A stretch of DNA of 64,000 bases from Elysia crispata (GCA_033675545.1 JAWDGP010006482.1:88501-152500), one strand, 5' to 3'. Positions 48,428-61,565 are shown, counted from the stretch's first letter. Numbers and translations: made by a program. The notes: a model not told the origin generated them from the sequence alone.

Positions 48428-49267
48428 ACATGAGCAGGTATAGGGGCGATACAAGTGTACAGGGAAGACAAAAAAAAATCCATCATTTACTGAAACACTC
48501 CTAAACTTGATCTGTTATAAAACATTCTAATAAGAATAAATTGTGATTTTTCTTATTCATCATGTCGCAAGTTGAACTTGATCTAATTTATGATCCAAGC
48601 TAATCTGGATTTGTAATTCAGAAGGTTCCATTTGCTCTGCTTTATTAGCATCAGCCTCTATACAAAACAAAAAAAAAACGACACAGTATAGGTTCTAATA
48701 AATTCTGCTTTTAAAATCAAACATTGTTCTTTCAATGGTTTTCTAATTTAAAGTTTTTTTCCCTTAAAATCGTATAACATGGTCATACCACTTCCTTGAT
48801 TTCCTCTGAAAAAGCTCTCTCATAACCATAATTTTTATTGGTTGATATGCCAGTGGTATTGGTGAGCCAAGATCATTTAACTCTGTCTCCCTCTTTATGA
48901 CGTCCATGACATGATCAGCAACAAGGTCAAGACGAGAAGATAGGAAGAGGAACAAAAAAGGATTATAAAGTGATCAGGAAACTTGAAAAAATAGCCAATA
49001 GTAATGCGTTAAAACATAAGGTTTGAATGCAAGAACCATAATTTATTTCACAACATAATTATTCATAGCTGAGAATAATGATTTTGATTGCTTAAATCAA
49101 GGCTTTTTCATATAAGTACAAGTGATATTGATATAAGCATTAACATTTCACCTAGCTGTCTTTAAATAGATTCTGGGCTTTACAGAAATGTCAAGGGTTT
49201 TTTTTAAACTACTTAACATGTTAAATATAACCATAACCTTAACCAACTAGATCTAACACGACTTAAC

Positions 49268-49534
49268 CTTTGAACAGCGAGCTTTCTGTTCTGATGAACC
49301 TTCAGCAGATAATGCTAGAACATTAACTCCAGATAGGCCCATCTGTGTCTTTATTTGTTGGGGATTGTCTCCTTCAAGGCTGTGGCCAATCATATCCAGT
49401 ATCTGATAAAGGTAGGTAAAAGCAGCGTTGGGAAAAGTTGAGAGGAAATAGTGAAGTGGAGGGGAGATCAAAAGAAAATGTTGACTTACTGCAGTTAGAT
49501 GCAGAGCGGCCATCTTATAAAATTTACATATCAT
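49268..49534 (-). CDS. 5' end of an unknown minus-strand gene (exons 1-2), founder-like copy of the cassette
   Basis: Exon 1: ATG at 49534 (in-frame alternative at 49513, context AAGATGG) reads MICKFYKMAALHLTA and ends at a strong donor, CTGCA|GTAAGT (49,490). After an 87-bp intron with acceptor ACCTTTATCAG|, exon 2 (49402-49268, exactly 45 codons, phase 0/0) reads ILDMIGHSLEGDNPQQIKTQ, MGLSGVNVLALSAEGSSEQK, ARCSK, donor AAAG|GTTAAG. A stop lies upstream in frame, supporting a real start. The next expected exon at 48.9 kb has lost its acceptor AG, so the gene may now be truncated, use distant exons, or be dying. No known domain. All other exon-2 copies in the window are broken, which makes this the best-preserved one. 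Confidence 0.45.
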
Positions 49535-49639
49535 GGCTGCTCCTTCAGTTCTGTCCTATTTTTGATGCTCAAGTGCAGTTTGATGGATCAGAAAAAATTG
49601 AAGCTTTTCAAGTGCTCATAGGGAAAAACAGATAAAAAC

Positions 49640-52270
49640 TGACATAAAAATATAAAGGGAGTGGAAAAACAAGTAAAGGCTCAGGGAAGAGCTCATTAAC
49701 TGCTGAAGAGTTAAAACATTTAAATTAAAATATGGTTTTGTGTTTTTATTTTTTGATAAAAACAAAACCCATCTTACACTTTTATAATTTGTTACACAAA
49801 CTGGCTTTGAAATTAATGTTGCTATCCGGTTATTTAAAAAAACTTTTTTAACCTTTGAGTAAATCTAGATTAAAAACAAAACTGAAAAAACCTTGCAAGT
49901 ACTTTTTTTTTTGTTAATATCAACCCGCAAGACTTGGACAGGAAATACAAATTACTCTAGATACCAGAGATAGAAATCAAAAATTGTAAACTCATCAATT
50001 TTTAAGTAGGATTTATTTTTCTAGAAATTGGTCATACCAGAACAATTCAATATCTGATATGTGAGCCACGTACAACCTCGTGGCTCCATAACTACTCCCG
50101 GCCCCTCCAGATATAAACTCCTTGAGTGAAAACTGTCTTGCAATTTATAAACTTACACTATAATATTCTTTAAATAATGCTTTTGATTTTTTATTTGCTT
50201 TGCTTTAATGTAGTCCAAGTAGGATTTTACACAGGTTTGAACTGTCAAGACAACAAATCTCTAGTGCGTTACGAACAAAATAAGCACTCAGCTAACCTAA
50301 GATAACGATAAAACAATAAGACCGTGAAAGACACTTTATCCAAATGAGAGATGAGAGAAGAAAAAAAAATGGACAGAGGAAGGAAAAAGGACGGACAAAA
50401 CAGGAAGATATAGTGAGGGGTAGAGAGGTATGGAGGGGGGAACACAAGAAACTTTCTTAAGCCAAATTTAATTATACTTATTCGAAAAAAAGGGCACCCA
50501 GACATTCTAATAAAACAATAAAACTCTCATTTTAAGACGAGAGGGAGAGAGAGAGAGAGAAAGAGAGACACAGAGAGAGAGAGAGCAAGTGAGAGAGAAA
50601 CAAAGTAGAGTTAAAAAAAGATTCCAAAATCCTGCGTGTTTTAACTTCAAAAGCAAAGAAGTAGATTATCTTTCGCTAGGGGTAAAAAAAACACATGTGA
50701 AAATTGAAATTATCACAGTAACTCGCTGAAATAATCACCTATTAAAGTAAAACTGTTTAAAACAGTAAAGCCAAATACATGTAGATGCTTAAATTTTTTT
50801 TTTTAATTCAAACCAATGGGGTGACCACTTTAAGCCCCACTGTGGCATAAAGTAGACAAACGGCTTACATCCCTATGGAACCGTAAAAGCTTAACCAAGA
50901 GGTGATGAACCAATGGTAAAGAGCAGTGTAAGGTTTATTTTAAAATCTGACTCTTTTGAGTAGAGAACAATTTGGTCCAAGAACTGCCCATAAGAATGTG
51001 TTCATACAAAGCTTAAGGCTGAAGTAACAAACTGTAGGCTTGGACTAAAGCATATTAAATGTTAACGACTGGATTTTTATGCACCAATGTGGCAATTTTA
51101 GCTCATTCGGTATTGTTCAAAGCTAGCCCTCTCATAAATCACTATAATTAAAATACTGATTGACGAGCTTGGTTTTAAATAAACCCTAGCTTACATGCAT
51201 AAATTATGAAGAGTTACATCCTTTGGAAGGCTGTCTTGTTACGTCCGCCAAAATTCGTCGAAATGGACGTTCACGTGTAAAGTTCTGGGCAACTTAAGTT
51301 TAACATGGCAAACTGGTGAGCGAGTTACGGATCCAAAGGCGCACGAAATTCCGGTTTGAATTTTCGTCCCATAATTTTCGGTCCTTGATGATCCGTACTA
51401 ATGATTGCTTAGGGGCAAGCGTCAATTGAAGCAGATGAATATGCCCTCCATTTCAAGATAATAGACGGATATGTGAGCCATACAGGTTCCGCCTCTCTGC
51501 CAAAGGGTGCGCGGTTAATATAGATTTCTATATTATGACCTAGGCAGAGTCTTCCAACTGATTGTCTCATGTATATATGGTAGAAAAAAGATCATGCGAT
51601 AGGACACCGAGTTACTCCTACCAGGGTTTACTTCAAGCGTCAAGGGAAAAATAAGCGCTGCTAGCCGCTGGAAATTAATGGAAGAGAAGAGCGAAAGTCA
51701 CACATGAAAGAGAGGAGGAAGATGTGGGCTGGAAGTTATCGGGTGGGTGGAGATGAAGAGTCGACACTACAGAGAGAAAAGAAAAGAAAAAAAAGAGAAG
51801 GTCTGAAGTTGAGCCGATTGAAAAAGAATCAGAAGGTATGGACGGGAATGCAAGGCAGAAACAAAAAAAAGAGTGAAAAGCCACTCAAAAAGGGAAACAA
51901 TGAAGGGCCGGCAGCCACCGAATAGTTGTAGCTGAAGGCTGCGGGATAGAAGGAAAGAACTAAGAGAATTGTTGGAAGGCCATATATAGGGTTAAAAATG
52001 ATAGGAGTTAAGAGAAACAACTAGAAGAGAATGGCTGTAAGCAACAGATAAGAGAGGAATAAAAGAAGGCTCGGGGGGCTACTGGGTGTGCGAGGTGAAG
52101 AAAGGTGGGATCGGCTTAAAACTAGAGGAATTGAAAGAGGGCTGGAAACCTTGAGAAGGAAGGAAAAAGAGACGGGATGAAATGATGGATAGGAGAGAGA
52201 AGAAAGAGAATCGTTGACAGCTACGGAACAAAGAAAAGGAAAGGGAAGCCACAAGCTGGTGGTTGTCATC
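49640..52270. other. Intergenic DNA with purine-rich stretches, no supported gene
   Basis: Degenerate GA at 50,540-50,600 and a purine-biased stretch at 51,680-52,220 give Lys/Glu-rich frames (such as 51,704-51,925) that look compositional. No domain or splice-bounded exon recognised. Confidence 0.45.
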
Positions 52271-52289
52271 CTTCACCCTCTTCAGGCGA

Positions 52290-52610
52290 CTTGCCTGTTA
52301 GGGCGCACAGCTGCAAAGCAAGAGGCAAGGCGCACAGCTGCAAAGCAAGAGGCAATGACTAAGTGCAATGCCATTGCAACCTCTGTTCATTCTCAAATCC
52401 AGAGGCAATGGCTAAGTGCAATGCAATTGCAACCTCTGTTTATTCTCAAATCCAGAGGCAATGGCTTAGTGCAATGCCATTGCAACCTCTGTTTATTCTC
52501 AAATCCAGAGGCAATGGCTAAGTGCAATGTCATTGCAACCTCTGTTTATTCACAAACGAAGAGGCAATGGCTAAGTGCAATGTCACTGCAACCTCTACAG
52601 GTTACCACCT
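52290..52610. repeat. 53-bp tandem repeat (about 5 copies), hairpin-forming
   Basis: AGAGGCAATGGCTAAGTGCA recurs at 52,401, 52,454, 52,507 and 52,560, an exact 53-bp period, with an earlier divergent copy. Each unit holds the near-palindrome TGCAATG-N-CATTGCA and a longer arm pair (AGAGGCAATGGC with GCCATTGCAACCTCT). A 27-bp direct duplication (GCGCACAGCTGCAAAGCAAG...) precedes it. The 134-codon frame over the array changes register with each unit, because 53 is not a multiple of three, and is not a gene. Confidence 0.9.
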
Positions 52611-53689
52611 CAAATTAGCTGTGGCCTGGATCAGAACGCCGAACAAGACTTTCGAATGCGCACGGTACCTAAAGAGGGCTTCGTTTAAAATGATCATTAT
52701 TAAGAATTGATTAATGCCTTAAATAAGTTAATCATTTTGTTACGATGAATCACCAATAAAAAAAAACTAAGACATCATATATCCCATCATATCTTAATAT
52801 ACTAAACCAACGTACCCAATCGGAAGGCCTGCCTAAATTTAGGACGTGCACACAAGAAAATTTAATTGATGTTCTTTTTAAAGTTCATACCATTTTAAAA
52901 CCAGTACTACCTCGATAAATCGCAAGCTCTGTGCAGTTGTAGCGATAAAAGGACGCCCACTTTGTCCAGTTGTTTGGGTAAATGATCGCCATTTACAAGA
53001 GAGAGAATAAGTTGCATAAACTTCGCACTTTGCGACTCGCTATAACCGTTAAATGGAAACAATATTTATAGTTTACACGAATCGCTGGTGGATCGCTTCG
53101 AGAGATGCTTGTATACGGCGGTGAAATACTCTCAAAGAGACATGGTTGTTTTTTAGACAATTTAACTACGCTACATTTTCTAGAATAAAATAAAACAGTA
53201 TTACCACTTGATAACATTCATTAATATGATGATCAAAGAGGTGGAACACCCTAAGAGCTTAAGTTGAAGCAATGATTAATGAGGGCAACAACACCTATCT
53301 CTTAAAAGCGCATTTAATTTTTTATTTCTTCCCAACGTAAAAATTTATTTAAAAAAGTTTTATCTAAGGTATTAAAGAATTTTGAATGATTGGAAATCGA
53401 AATAAGAATAAGACTGAAAGAAAATAAGATGATAAAACAGTTTCTCTAAATATACTACAGAATTTTTTTTTAATTTTTTTTGACATATTCTTCATATTTA
53501 TGTAAAATGGTGCTTGTTGACGGATTTATCTCATGAGAATCAATATTCAAAAATAAAAATTGATTGTCATTTTAATTACAAATTTAATCAGTTGAAAAGT
53601 GGTATTCCTTTGCATGGTGTGTTGGCAGGGTTAAACACAGTTTGCAGGAGAATGGGTCTGAAGCGTTTACAAAACATTAATTCAACATC

Positions 53690-53835
53690 TAGTTGACATT
53701 ATGAGGCCAATGCCGTTTGTTGACTATTCAAACTTATATGCAGGAAAAAGGTTGCGCTTTTTATGAGGTCAATGCTTTTGTAGGGTATTATAACTACACA
53801 TTTTCAGTTTTTATGAGGTCAATGCTGTTGTGTAT
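53690..53835. repeat. Three diverged copies of a TTATGAGGTCAATGC repeat
   Basis: TTATGAGGCCAATGCCGTTT, TTATGAGGTCAATGCTTTTG and TTATGAGGTCAATGCTGTTG occur about 50-62 bp apart. Just upstream, a plus-strand frame ends HGVLAGLNTVCRRMGLKRLQ, protein-like but unassigned. Confidence 0.6.
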
Positions 53836-53963
53836 TAAACCATATACACGAAAAAATTATTTGATTGTATAATTATGTATATAGTATAATCTCCACATGA
53901 ATATCTCAGATATTCGACCTTAGACAGGTCTGAAAAAGGACCTTACAACGGATGCAAAATCTG

Positions 53964-53965
<2 letters not shown>

Positions 53966-54022
<57 letters not shown>

Positions 54023-54025
54023 CTG

Positions 54026-54057
<32 letters not shown>

Positions 54058-54062
54058 TTATA
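53966..54062. repeat. (CT)n-(TA)n compound microsatellite
   Basis: About 34 bp of CT, then TA, a short CT island, and TA again. Confidence 0.95.
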
Positions 54063-54236
54063 TATGTGTTTATGTATGACCTAAAGCCAATATTAAAAAA
54101 AAAAAAAAAACATTTGTAAGAGCAAGATTGGGAAGGAACTTATTTGTTTTTGCCTTTACAAATCTATATTTTTTATCTTTTTTAATTTAAAAAAATTCAA
54201 TACCAAAACTTATTTTAATAATAAAGCCTATACATA

Positions 54237-55591
54237 TGTAACTAGCCCTAGCTGGGTGGATTCCTAAACTTACTTAGTCACTACTGCAATAGGACCCACT
54301 AGTCTAGTTATCTATAGAAGCTCAGTGCTTCTTCCTACTCTAAGTAATTGCAGGCCCTAATTGGTTATGGTAGCGTGCCTAGCAGCCGTGCAATACTAAA
54401 GAGTTCACACTCTTGGGTCCTTGAGTATCAGTGGAGTACTAAGGCCACTGTTCCCTAACTAATATGAGTGGGTGTCGAGACTTGACAAGAACAGAATAGC
54501 TACACTCCAGAAAAGGAAGAACACAAAAGAGAAGAAGTTAAAGTTACCACCTATAATATGTTTATTCCACGAATACTCTATTAATGACTGAAGGCAATTC
54601 TCAAAGGATAAAATACAAAATACAAAGATGATCCCCAAGCAATTACGTGATAAAAGACTAACAAATGGTCAAAATAAGCGCCAAGAAGATACTCAAGATA
54701 AAGTGCAGATATTATACTAAGATCAGATACTAAAACAAAATGGCCAGAATACTAAGCAGAAGATACTAACAAAATGGTCAGAACAGAAGATACTAAGAAC
54801 TAAACAAAATGCCCAATAAAAATGTCTAATACTAGAATCTAGATTCTAGTCAAAATGGTCAGAATAAAAATAACTAATAAAAATGCCTTAGACTAGTCAA
54901 AATGCCTAATAGTCAGCCAACGCCCGAGTCACGGTGATAATCACGTAGAATTAAAACAAATGATAATCCAACACAAGTAGCTTTCACAATAGTTCAATAA
55001 TATCCACAATAACTTCTCACTAAAATTCCAAACAATACTACTAGTACTATCCAACGTGGCCTCCAGATACTCCAAAAAGATACTGACTACGAGTCTTTCC
55101 GAGCTCTACAATTTATAGTACAAGCTCAGTCGGCAAAGTCCCCCGTCAAAGACTTCCCTGGTTTCCCAGTTCGTCCCTAGAACAAGGGTCAATGCCGACC
55201 GAGGAAAATCTACTCTGTCGAACGGAACAACCCGTTTCCCCAACTAAAACATCACCCGACCGAGATCATAGAATCTACGGAAGCCATCGTTACATCTACG
55301 TACGATTCTAGCATCCCGCGATCAAAGTACGTCCAAAACCGGCCGAGGAAAAGCCTCTCTGGCCAGCTGGACAGGAATAAAAGAACAAAGTATCTTTCGA
55401 ATTATTGAAGAAATAGGAATTAACCGCTAGAGGGGCGGAGACTAGTTTCCCGCCATTAAACTAAGTCTACTAATATTAAAAAGCTAGAAGTGCACTTGGC
55501 TCCACCCACAAGCTGATAATTGATATACTACAGATCTGTTCTAAAGGCCTACTGCTACGCCACAATAAATAAATATACCAGCCTCCCTACA
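54237..55591. mobile_element. Probable solo LTR (1,355 bp)
   Basis: A block of distinctly higher GC begins TGTAACTAGCCC and ends CAGCCTCCCTACA, a TGT...ACA inverted terminus, and is flanked by the 4-bp direct repeat CATA (54,233-54,236 and 55,592-55,595). There is no internal coding sequence. AATAAATAAATA lies about 25 bp from the right end, and TTTCCCGCC and GGGGCGG occur near 55,430-55,450. Internal runs of the AAAATGG(T/C)CAGAA type recur at 54,660-54,900. These features fit an LTR left after recombination, probably of a Ty3-like element; the class and orientation are inference. Confidence 0.55.
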
Positions 55592-55599
55592 CATACATT

Positions 55600-56180
55600 T
55601 CTTGGCAAACTATTGGCAACCAAAAGCAAACCCCATGAGAAATAATTTTAAAAAAGATGGAAGGAACAGACCAGCCACGGTTATAGAATCATATACAGTT
55701 TACCCTTTCACCGTATCATAAGGGAGGTAATGAATTATTCTGCAACAAAGCGTCGCCTCAGGTTATTCACAACGGCGAATCGATCGAGTCTAGAAACAAC
55801 TGTTTTTTCTCATCATAATAATAATAATAATAATTTATTCGCTTCCTTATAACTACTCCATTCCGATTGCATTTAAGCCAAACAACGAAAAAGTCATAGA
55901 CGGATAAACCAATTGGGCAGTTAGCTCTAGCTGAAACTTTATTCAACCAACGTCATAGGGGGTACACTTTTTTGCGAAAGGAAATCTGCATAGCTTGTTT
56001 AGATATTCACAACATTATCTTTTTTTCTTCTATATTTAAAACACTGGTATGCTAAATCCGTTATTCCGCTCATCTGGTCTCCATCCCAGAATATGGGACT
56101 GCTGCTGTTTTAAGGTAGCCATAACTCAGGGTCCGAGCCTCCCGGACTGTCACTGGGCCTGGTCAAGACCAGACGCCCTA
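55600..56180. other. Intergenic DNA; (ATA)n at 55,818-55,840; candidate minus-strand AATAAA at 55,938-55,943
   Basis: The AATAAA on the minus strand lies about 243 bp past the stop of the gene model at 56,186-57,097. No other feature recognised. Confidence 0.4.
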
Positions 56181-56185
56181 GTGCT

Positions 56186-57097
56186 TTAAGATTCCCCCCC
56201 CCCAATAACCGTGTGCCCTTTGACCTTGGCTTTTCGCAGGCTTTTTTCTCCTATGAATGTAAGATGAAAATCACCCAGCAAGGTCAAAGGTCAGGCTAGC
56301 AAAAAAGCCCTCAGAGCGACCCGTGTTCATTTCTTCGGAAGCTTAGCGCAGCTTAAACGTAACACAAGGAAAAGGTCAAGGCCTCGGAGGGTAGATAGTT
56401 CAGGCAGCCACAGGCGGTGCGCAACAAAGTTCATGCTGCTAGTCTTTTATTCTTTGAGGGTCTGCATGATTTACGATCAAAGCGCTTCCGCCATGATGTT
56501 CATGTAGACTTACCTGCTTGAGGACGGTTGAGACTGCTCAGTGATAATCCAACCTTCGGGTTTTCTTTTTTTTTTTTTTTTTTGCTCTCCCTCTTTAACT
56601 TCTTGAATAACCTTTCAAAGAGTCGATCGCTTTCCCTCAAGTCATGTAATAGGTTGGCGAGACGGAGTTCGAATTTACCACCAGATAATCCAGTCAAACA
56701 CAGAATCCTGGGCCTAAATATTGCAAGTTGACATCTCTACTGTGCTAATTGATTAAGTCAATTTATTTTCACCATGAAATTTTGCCAAATAGAGCAAACA
56801 CATTTATCATGATTAGATTTATGAGATTAAATGCCCAATTTGAGGCGGCATGCATGCTATAGTAATATAAAATGAGGCATGATTCATTTCCTGTTTAGCT
56901 CTAACGGGTTGTCCCATGTTGGTTTTTTCCCCTTTGGTCCCCTAAGTTCATCAAATAATCTTACACGAGAACGTTGATATGCAATTAAAGCAAGAAGAAA
57001 AAAAAAGATTCGATCACAATAAAAGATGGTCCAGCCATATTACCTGACACGATACTACTTCACTGTTTGCCCAGTATTTTATCAATATAGATATCAT
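56186..57097 (-). CDS. Possible complete three-exon gene, unknown 113-residue protein
   Basis: Minus strand exons: 57097-57044 (ATG; MISILIKYWANSEVVSCQ; donor TCAG|GTAATA), 56736-56514 (acceptor GCACAGTAG|; RCQLAIFRPRILCLTGLSGG, KFELRLANLLHDLRESDRLF, ERLFKKLKRESKKKKKK; donor AAGCAG|GTAAGT, near perfect) and 56250-56186 (acceptor TTACATTCATAG|; EKSLRKAKVKGHTVIGGGES; TAA). All phases agree (0, then 1), giving 114 codons including the stop. The middle exon contains A17 (Lys run) and the last a G10, both slippage-prone. Exons 2 and 3 are better supported than exon 1, where another frame at 57,169-57,060 also reads well (TPRDDQPPTTVTVKNLLEGD, ARYNDIYIDKILGKQ, TGA) behind an ATCAG| acceptor. No family recognised. 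Confidence 0.4.
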
Positions 57098-57295
57098 TGT
57101 AACGAGCGTCACCCTCCAGAAGATTCTTGACAGTCACAGTGGTCGGAGGTTGGTCGTCACGAGGTGTGTCTGATAGTTGAGCTTAACATTTTGGATCGGC
57201 ACAGGGACCCGGGTTTGCCAGCTGATCTTGGAAATCTGTTTGTCTGAGGGGATGGTGTCACTCGCACTTGAGGGGGATAATGCAAACCAGAGTCG

Positions 57296-57600
<305 letters not shown>

Positions 57601-57659
57601 CTCCTTGTTTGTTTTTTTTTCAAATTTTTAACGGTCTCGATCCATGTTCATTAAAGACC

Positions 57660-58370
57660 TAAAATCTGAAAAAAATTATTAATCTTAAGAATTTTCTTGC
57701 CAGTGATATGGCCTCAATAATCAGTTCAAGAAATTTACATTGATTCAAAAGGGAGTTGCTAGGTAGTTTCTGTAACCATTTAATTCTGATAAAACCCATT
57801 CTATGGTAAGCTTATCTCCTAAGCCGTGGTCAGATCAAGAGATGCGTGAGTGCTGTACTTACCGCGTATCAAGGAGCAGGAGTAAAGTATATAATCTTAT
57901 AGACGATCCCACATCTTAAACAATAATTATTAATCTAACATGCCACCCATTTTGTTATTCTTACCTTCCTCAAAATAATAGGCTTCCTTAAAATTCAGGA
58001 ATTTTCGTTCAGACGGAAGAAGATTTGTTGTAAAGCTTAAGTTTAAGATAGTGCTTGGCAGGATTGGTAAAAACTTGTCTTTTTGTAAAAAGTGTTCTTT
58101 GTTTCTACTGATCATTATTGAAAAATTTAGGCTATACAATTCTCACTTGCATCCCAGTGGCCTGTCTTCTCATGCTTAACTCATGAGAAAATAAAGTATG
58201 AAGTGAGAGTGCGTGGAATGTTATTAAACATGATAATCTGTCAATCTTAGCTTTTTTGGGCAGGTTAGGTTCTTTTAGCTTTGACCCTCATGTCTTGTCC
58301 GTCTGCATTATTCGAACACGAGTTTCATAAAAGAGAGATAAGCGAGGGAGGTAGGGATGAGACAGAGATA
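57660..58370. other. AT-rich DNA, nothing recognised
   Basis: A 69-codon minus frame at 57,930-58,139 has no supporting signal. Confidence 0.5.
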
Positions 58371-58371
58371 G

Positions 58372-58374
<3 letters not shown>

Positions 58375-58428
<54 letters not shown>

Positions 58429-58498
58429 GAGAGGGAGTGAGAGACAAACAAGCAGACATATGATAGACAGATATTTAGAAGGCGAGAGAGACAAAAAT

Positions 58499-58547
<49 letters not shown>

Positions 58548-58606
58548 GAGAAGAGAGGGAGGAAGCGAGACAGACAGATAGACAGATAGACAGACAGACA
58601 GACAGA
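58375..58606. repeat. Two (GA)n arrays with GACA tail
   Basis: Pure GA at 58,375-58,423 and 58,500-58,542, then GACAGATA-type repeats to about 58,606. Confidence 0.95.
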
Positions 58607-58852
58607 GTCATCAGCAAAACCTCTGGGCACAGTTGTAAATTATCACATTTACTACATGTACTTCCGTAAATTTAGTATTTTTTGCAAGGAGTAACCAGGA
58701 TATGTTTCTGTTTTCTTTCTTGCTTTTTCTGCTGGACACCTATTAGGTGGTCTGTGCTTGCTTGCATGTAATTGAAGCTTGGTTTATCTTGTTTTGGCTC
58801 GTTTTAACTTTTTTCCACTCTCTGAATAATGAGGTAAAAAAAGCAATACTAA

Positions 58853-59114
58853 TTAATCAGAACTGAAGCGACTTTTTTGTGCGTATTTCTGCTCAAGTTG
58901 TAACCCCTTTTTCTCGTTATTGCAAACAGTCAAGCAGGGGCATTTTAAGAAATTCAAGAACTTTAAAAATGTCAGCTTAGTTGTCATTCGATTTTTCCCA
59001 CGCTTTCGTTCACATAGCAACGAAACTGGGGAATGGAATCTGGATTCAACAGTGGTTTCTCTAAGCGTATGAAAGGCATATTTTAATCTTTTTTTATCAA
59101 GCTTTCGAGGCAAT
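58853..59114 (-). CDS. Candidate terminal exon, unknown protein
   Basis: Minus strand: a well-formed acceptor (branch-like GCTAAAAT, then ACATTTTCTTCACTAG| above 59,114) opens 86 codons ending RFSSD and TAA at 58853-58855. The reading is basic: LPRKLDKKRLKYAFHTLRET, VSLLCERKRGKNRMTTKLTF, CPCLTVCNNEKKGLQLEQKY. No domain recognised and no upstream partner exon identified. Confidence 0.3.
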
Positions 59115-59304
59115 CTAGTGAAGAAAATGTTTCAGATTTTAGCTGTTAACTTAGACTTTAAAAGTGGAGCTCTGAGATGTTATTTTTTTAAATTATGTAT
59201 ATAGCGGGCAAGTTTAATATGACTAAAAAAAAAACAAGTGCTTTTTTATGTTAATGCAAAAGAAGTGAGTAGAAGTAGAATTAATGACTTATTCATTGAT
59301 GGAG

Positions 59305-59361
59305 ATTAATATGGTGATGATGATGCTGAGAATGATGAACATGATCATGATGAGGATGATA

Positions 59362-59423
<62 letters not shown>

Positions 59424-59430
59424 AAGGAAA
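59305..59430. repeat. (ATG)n microsatellite
   Basis: About 20 uninterrupted GAT units flanked by degenerate ones. The Met-run frame is an artefact. Confidence 0.95.
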
Positions 59431-59856
59431 ATGATGATGATGATTGTGAGGATAATAACAATAATATGGTGATAATGATCATGAGTAGAAAAGGAGCATC
59501 AGGCGGAGGATCATAAAGATGATGATGATTTTAAAGATACATTGGCGGCTGCTGAAGGAAAACGTCAAGATGTAATGCTTTTCTTTTCAAAGTATATTTC
59601 CAAAAAAAAAAACTAATGTTTCAAGAATCAATAGTTTGTAAATACAGATGGGCTGGAGATGTGAAAAACGCGTTGATTGTAGTCAGGTTACAAAATCTCC
59701 GCCAACCAATGTGAGGGCAATAACTGTGGTTCATGAAAATCTATGAAATATTTTGCACGTTTTCAAACAGCTTTGGCCTAGGGCGATGGTAGATTTTATG
59801 TGTTTTTCCCATTATTCATGGAGCCGTAATTGTTAATAGAAAACGGACTTTGCCAA

Positions 59857-60005
<149 letters not shown>

Positions 60006-60459
60006 TCCTATAGTCGTCATTCACTAGCATGACAATATACCTCTCCATAATTAAATTATCTCTTGTCAAAATACCATTTTAAGATTATCATTCAGATACT
60101 TCATTGAACCAACACAGAGTTTATGTATTGACACCTATCAAATTTTATCGTACTGATTTATAGTTATCAAATAAAACGCCGAACATTTCCTACGCACTCA
60201 TAATGAACAACTATAAAACAAAGTATGATCGATTGATTGCAACAAATTTAGAGCTCCATTGGCTTAAAGGGCAGCAAAGGTCGATTGTAGCGGTTGTTTT
60301 ACCTATATTTATCTGTGCACATGTATGTTTATTGGCTGTGATGTGAACATATTGGTGAAATTGGAGATATGCCCATAAAGTGGTGGTTATGTTGTCCGAA
60401 ACAGAAGTGATAACCTTTCAAAAGTTATCTATGGTGGTAGGTGTTGAGGTGCTGAGGGT

Positions 60460-60625
60460 TTAGGTGATGATTATGATGACGTTGATGATGATAATGGTGA
60501 AGATGTTGATGATCATAGTTGTGGTCCTAATGATTATGGTGGTGAAGATGATCACGTTGTTCATGATGATAATGATGAGCATGGTGATGACGGTCATGAT
60601 GTTGATGATGATTGTCATACAAATA
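60460..60625. repeat. Degenerate GAT/GGT trinucleotide tract
   Basis: Imperfect GATGAT/GGTGAT repeats; open frames on both strands across it are compositional. Confidence 0.85.
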
Positions 60626-60639
60626 TTGATAGATATAAT

Positions 60640-61415
60640 CCTTAAGGTGAAAGTGGACCTAGAAATCTCACGAGTAACAACAGGTCCATCAAAGAATTTT
60701 AAAAAATTCACAGGCATGAAAATAACTTCCGAAAGAAAACGACTTATATATAACTAAATTTTTTAAGTAATATACTATATTACTCTACTGATTAGATGAA
60801 GATTTAGTGTAACAGAAATGGTCGAAAAAGACAATCAAATTTTAACGCCAGATACAATAATACCAGCATAAGGTGACTCTAACCTAAACACTTGATCTGG
60901 ATTATGAAATAGTAAAAAAGATAGCCATAACTTATTGAAAATAATATACTCTATCAGTCAAAGAGAAAATTTAATATTTTCAATCATTTATAAAAGAAAC
61001 ATTTTAAATCTAAACATGATCCAAAAAGTAAACACAGTGATTTTTTAAGATTTTATTTCAATATCTCTCTTTCCGCCTTCAACAAATACTGTAAAAAAAA
61101 TATGTTAATAAACTAAACAACAAAATTTAATATGTTTGCATAAATTTTTCAAAAATAAATATGGGGCGATAAGTACTACCTTATCAATAAAATTTGTTCA
61201 ACAAAATGTAATACATTAGGTAATATGTGGTATCACAAATAAACAAAGTTACATGTCTTTTAAAACAACACAAAAACTAAAGACACTACTTCCAGGACCT
61301 GCCTCCATCTCTTACAATATAAAATTTATTTCCAATTTTTTTCACTTTTAAAAAAAATCTTTCACTCATTCTTTTTCCTTCATATTATTTTCCTCTTCAC
61401 TGAAATAGTATTCTC
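60640..61415. other. AT-rich DNA, nothing recognised
   Basis: No repeat array or exon signal seen. Confidence 0.5.
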
Positions 61416-61419
61416 ATTC

Positions 61420-61423
61420 TCTA

Positions 61424-61488
<65 letters not shown>

Positions 61489-61565
61489 ATCTATCTCTAT
61501 CTCTCTGTGTCTCTCCTTTTCTTTATTTCTATTTCTCTCTATCACACCCCCTCCTCTCTCTCTCG
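61420..61565. repeat. (CT)n microsatellite and CT-rich tail
   Basis: About 58 bp of pure CT (61,423-61,480), then CT-rich degenerate sequence. Confidence 0.95.

Noticed and set aside
52214..52618. 134-codon plus frame across the 53-bp repeat
   Set aside because: The 53-bp period changes frame each unit, so the protein is an accident of few stops.
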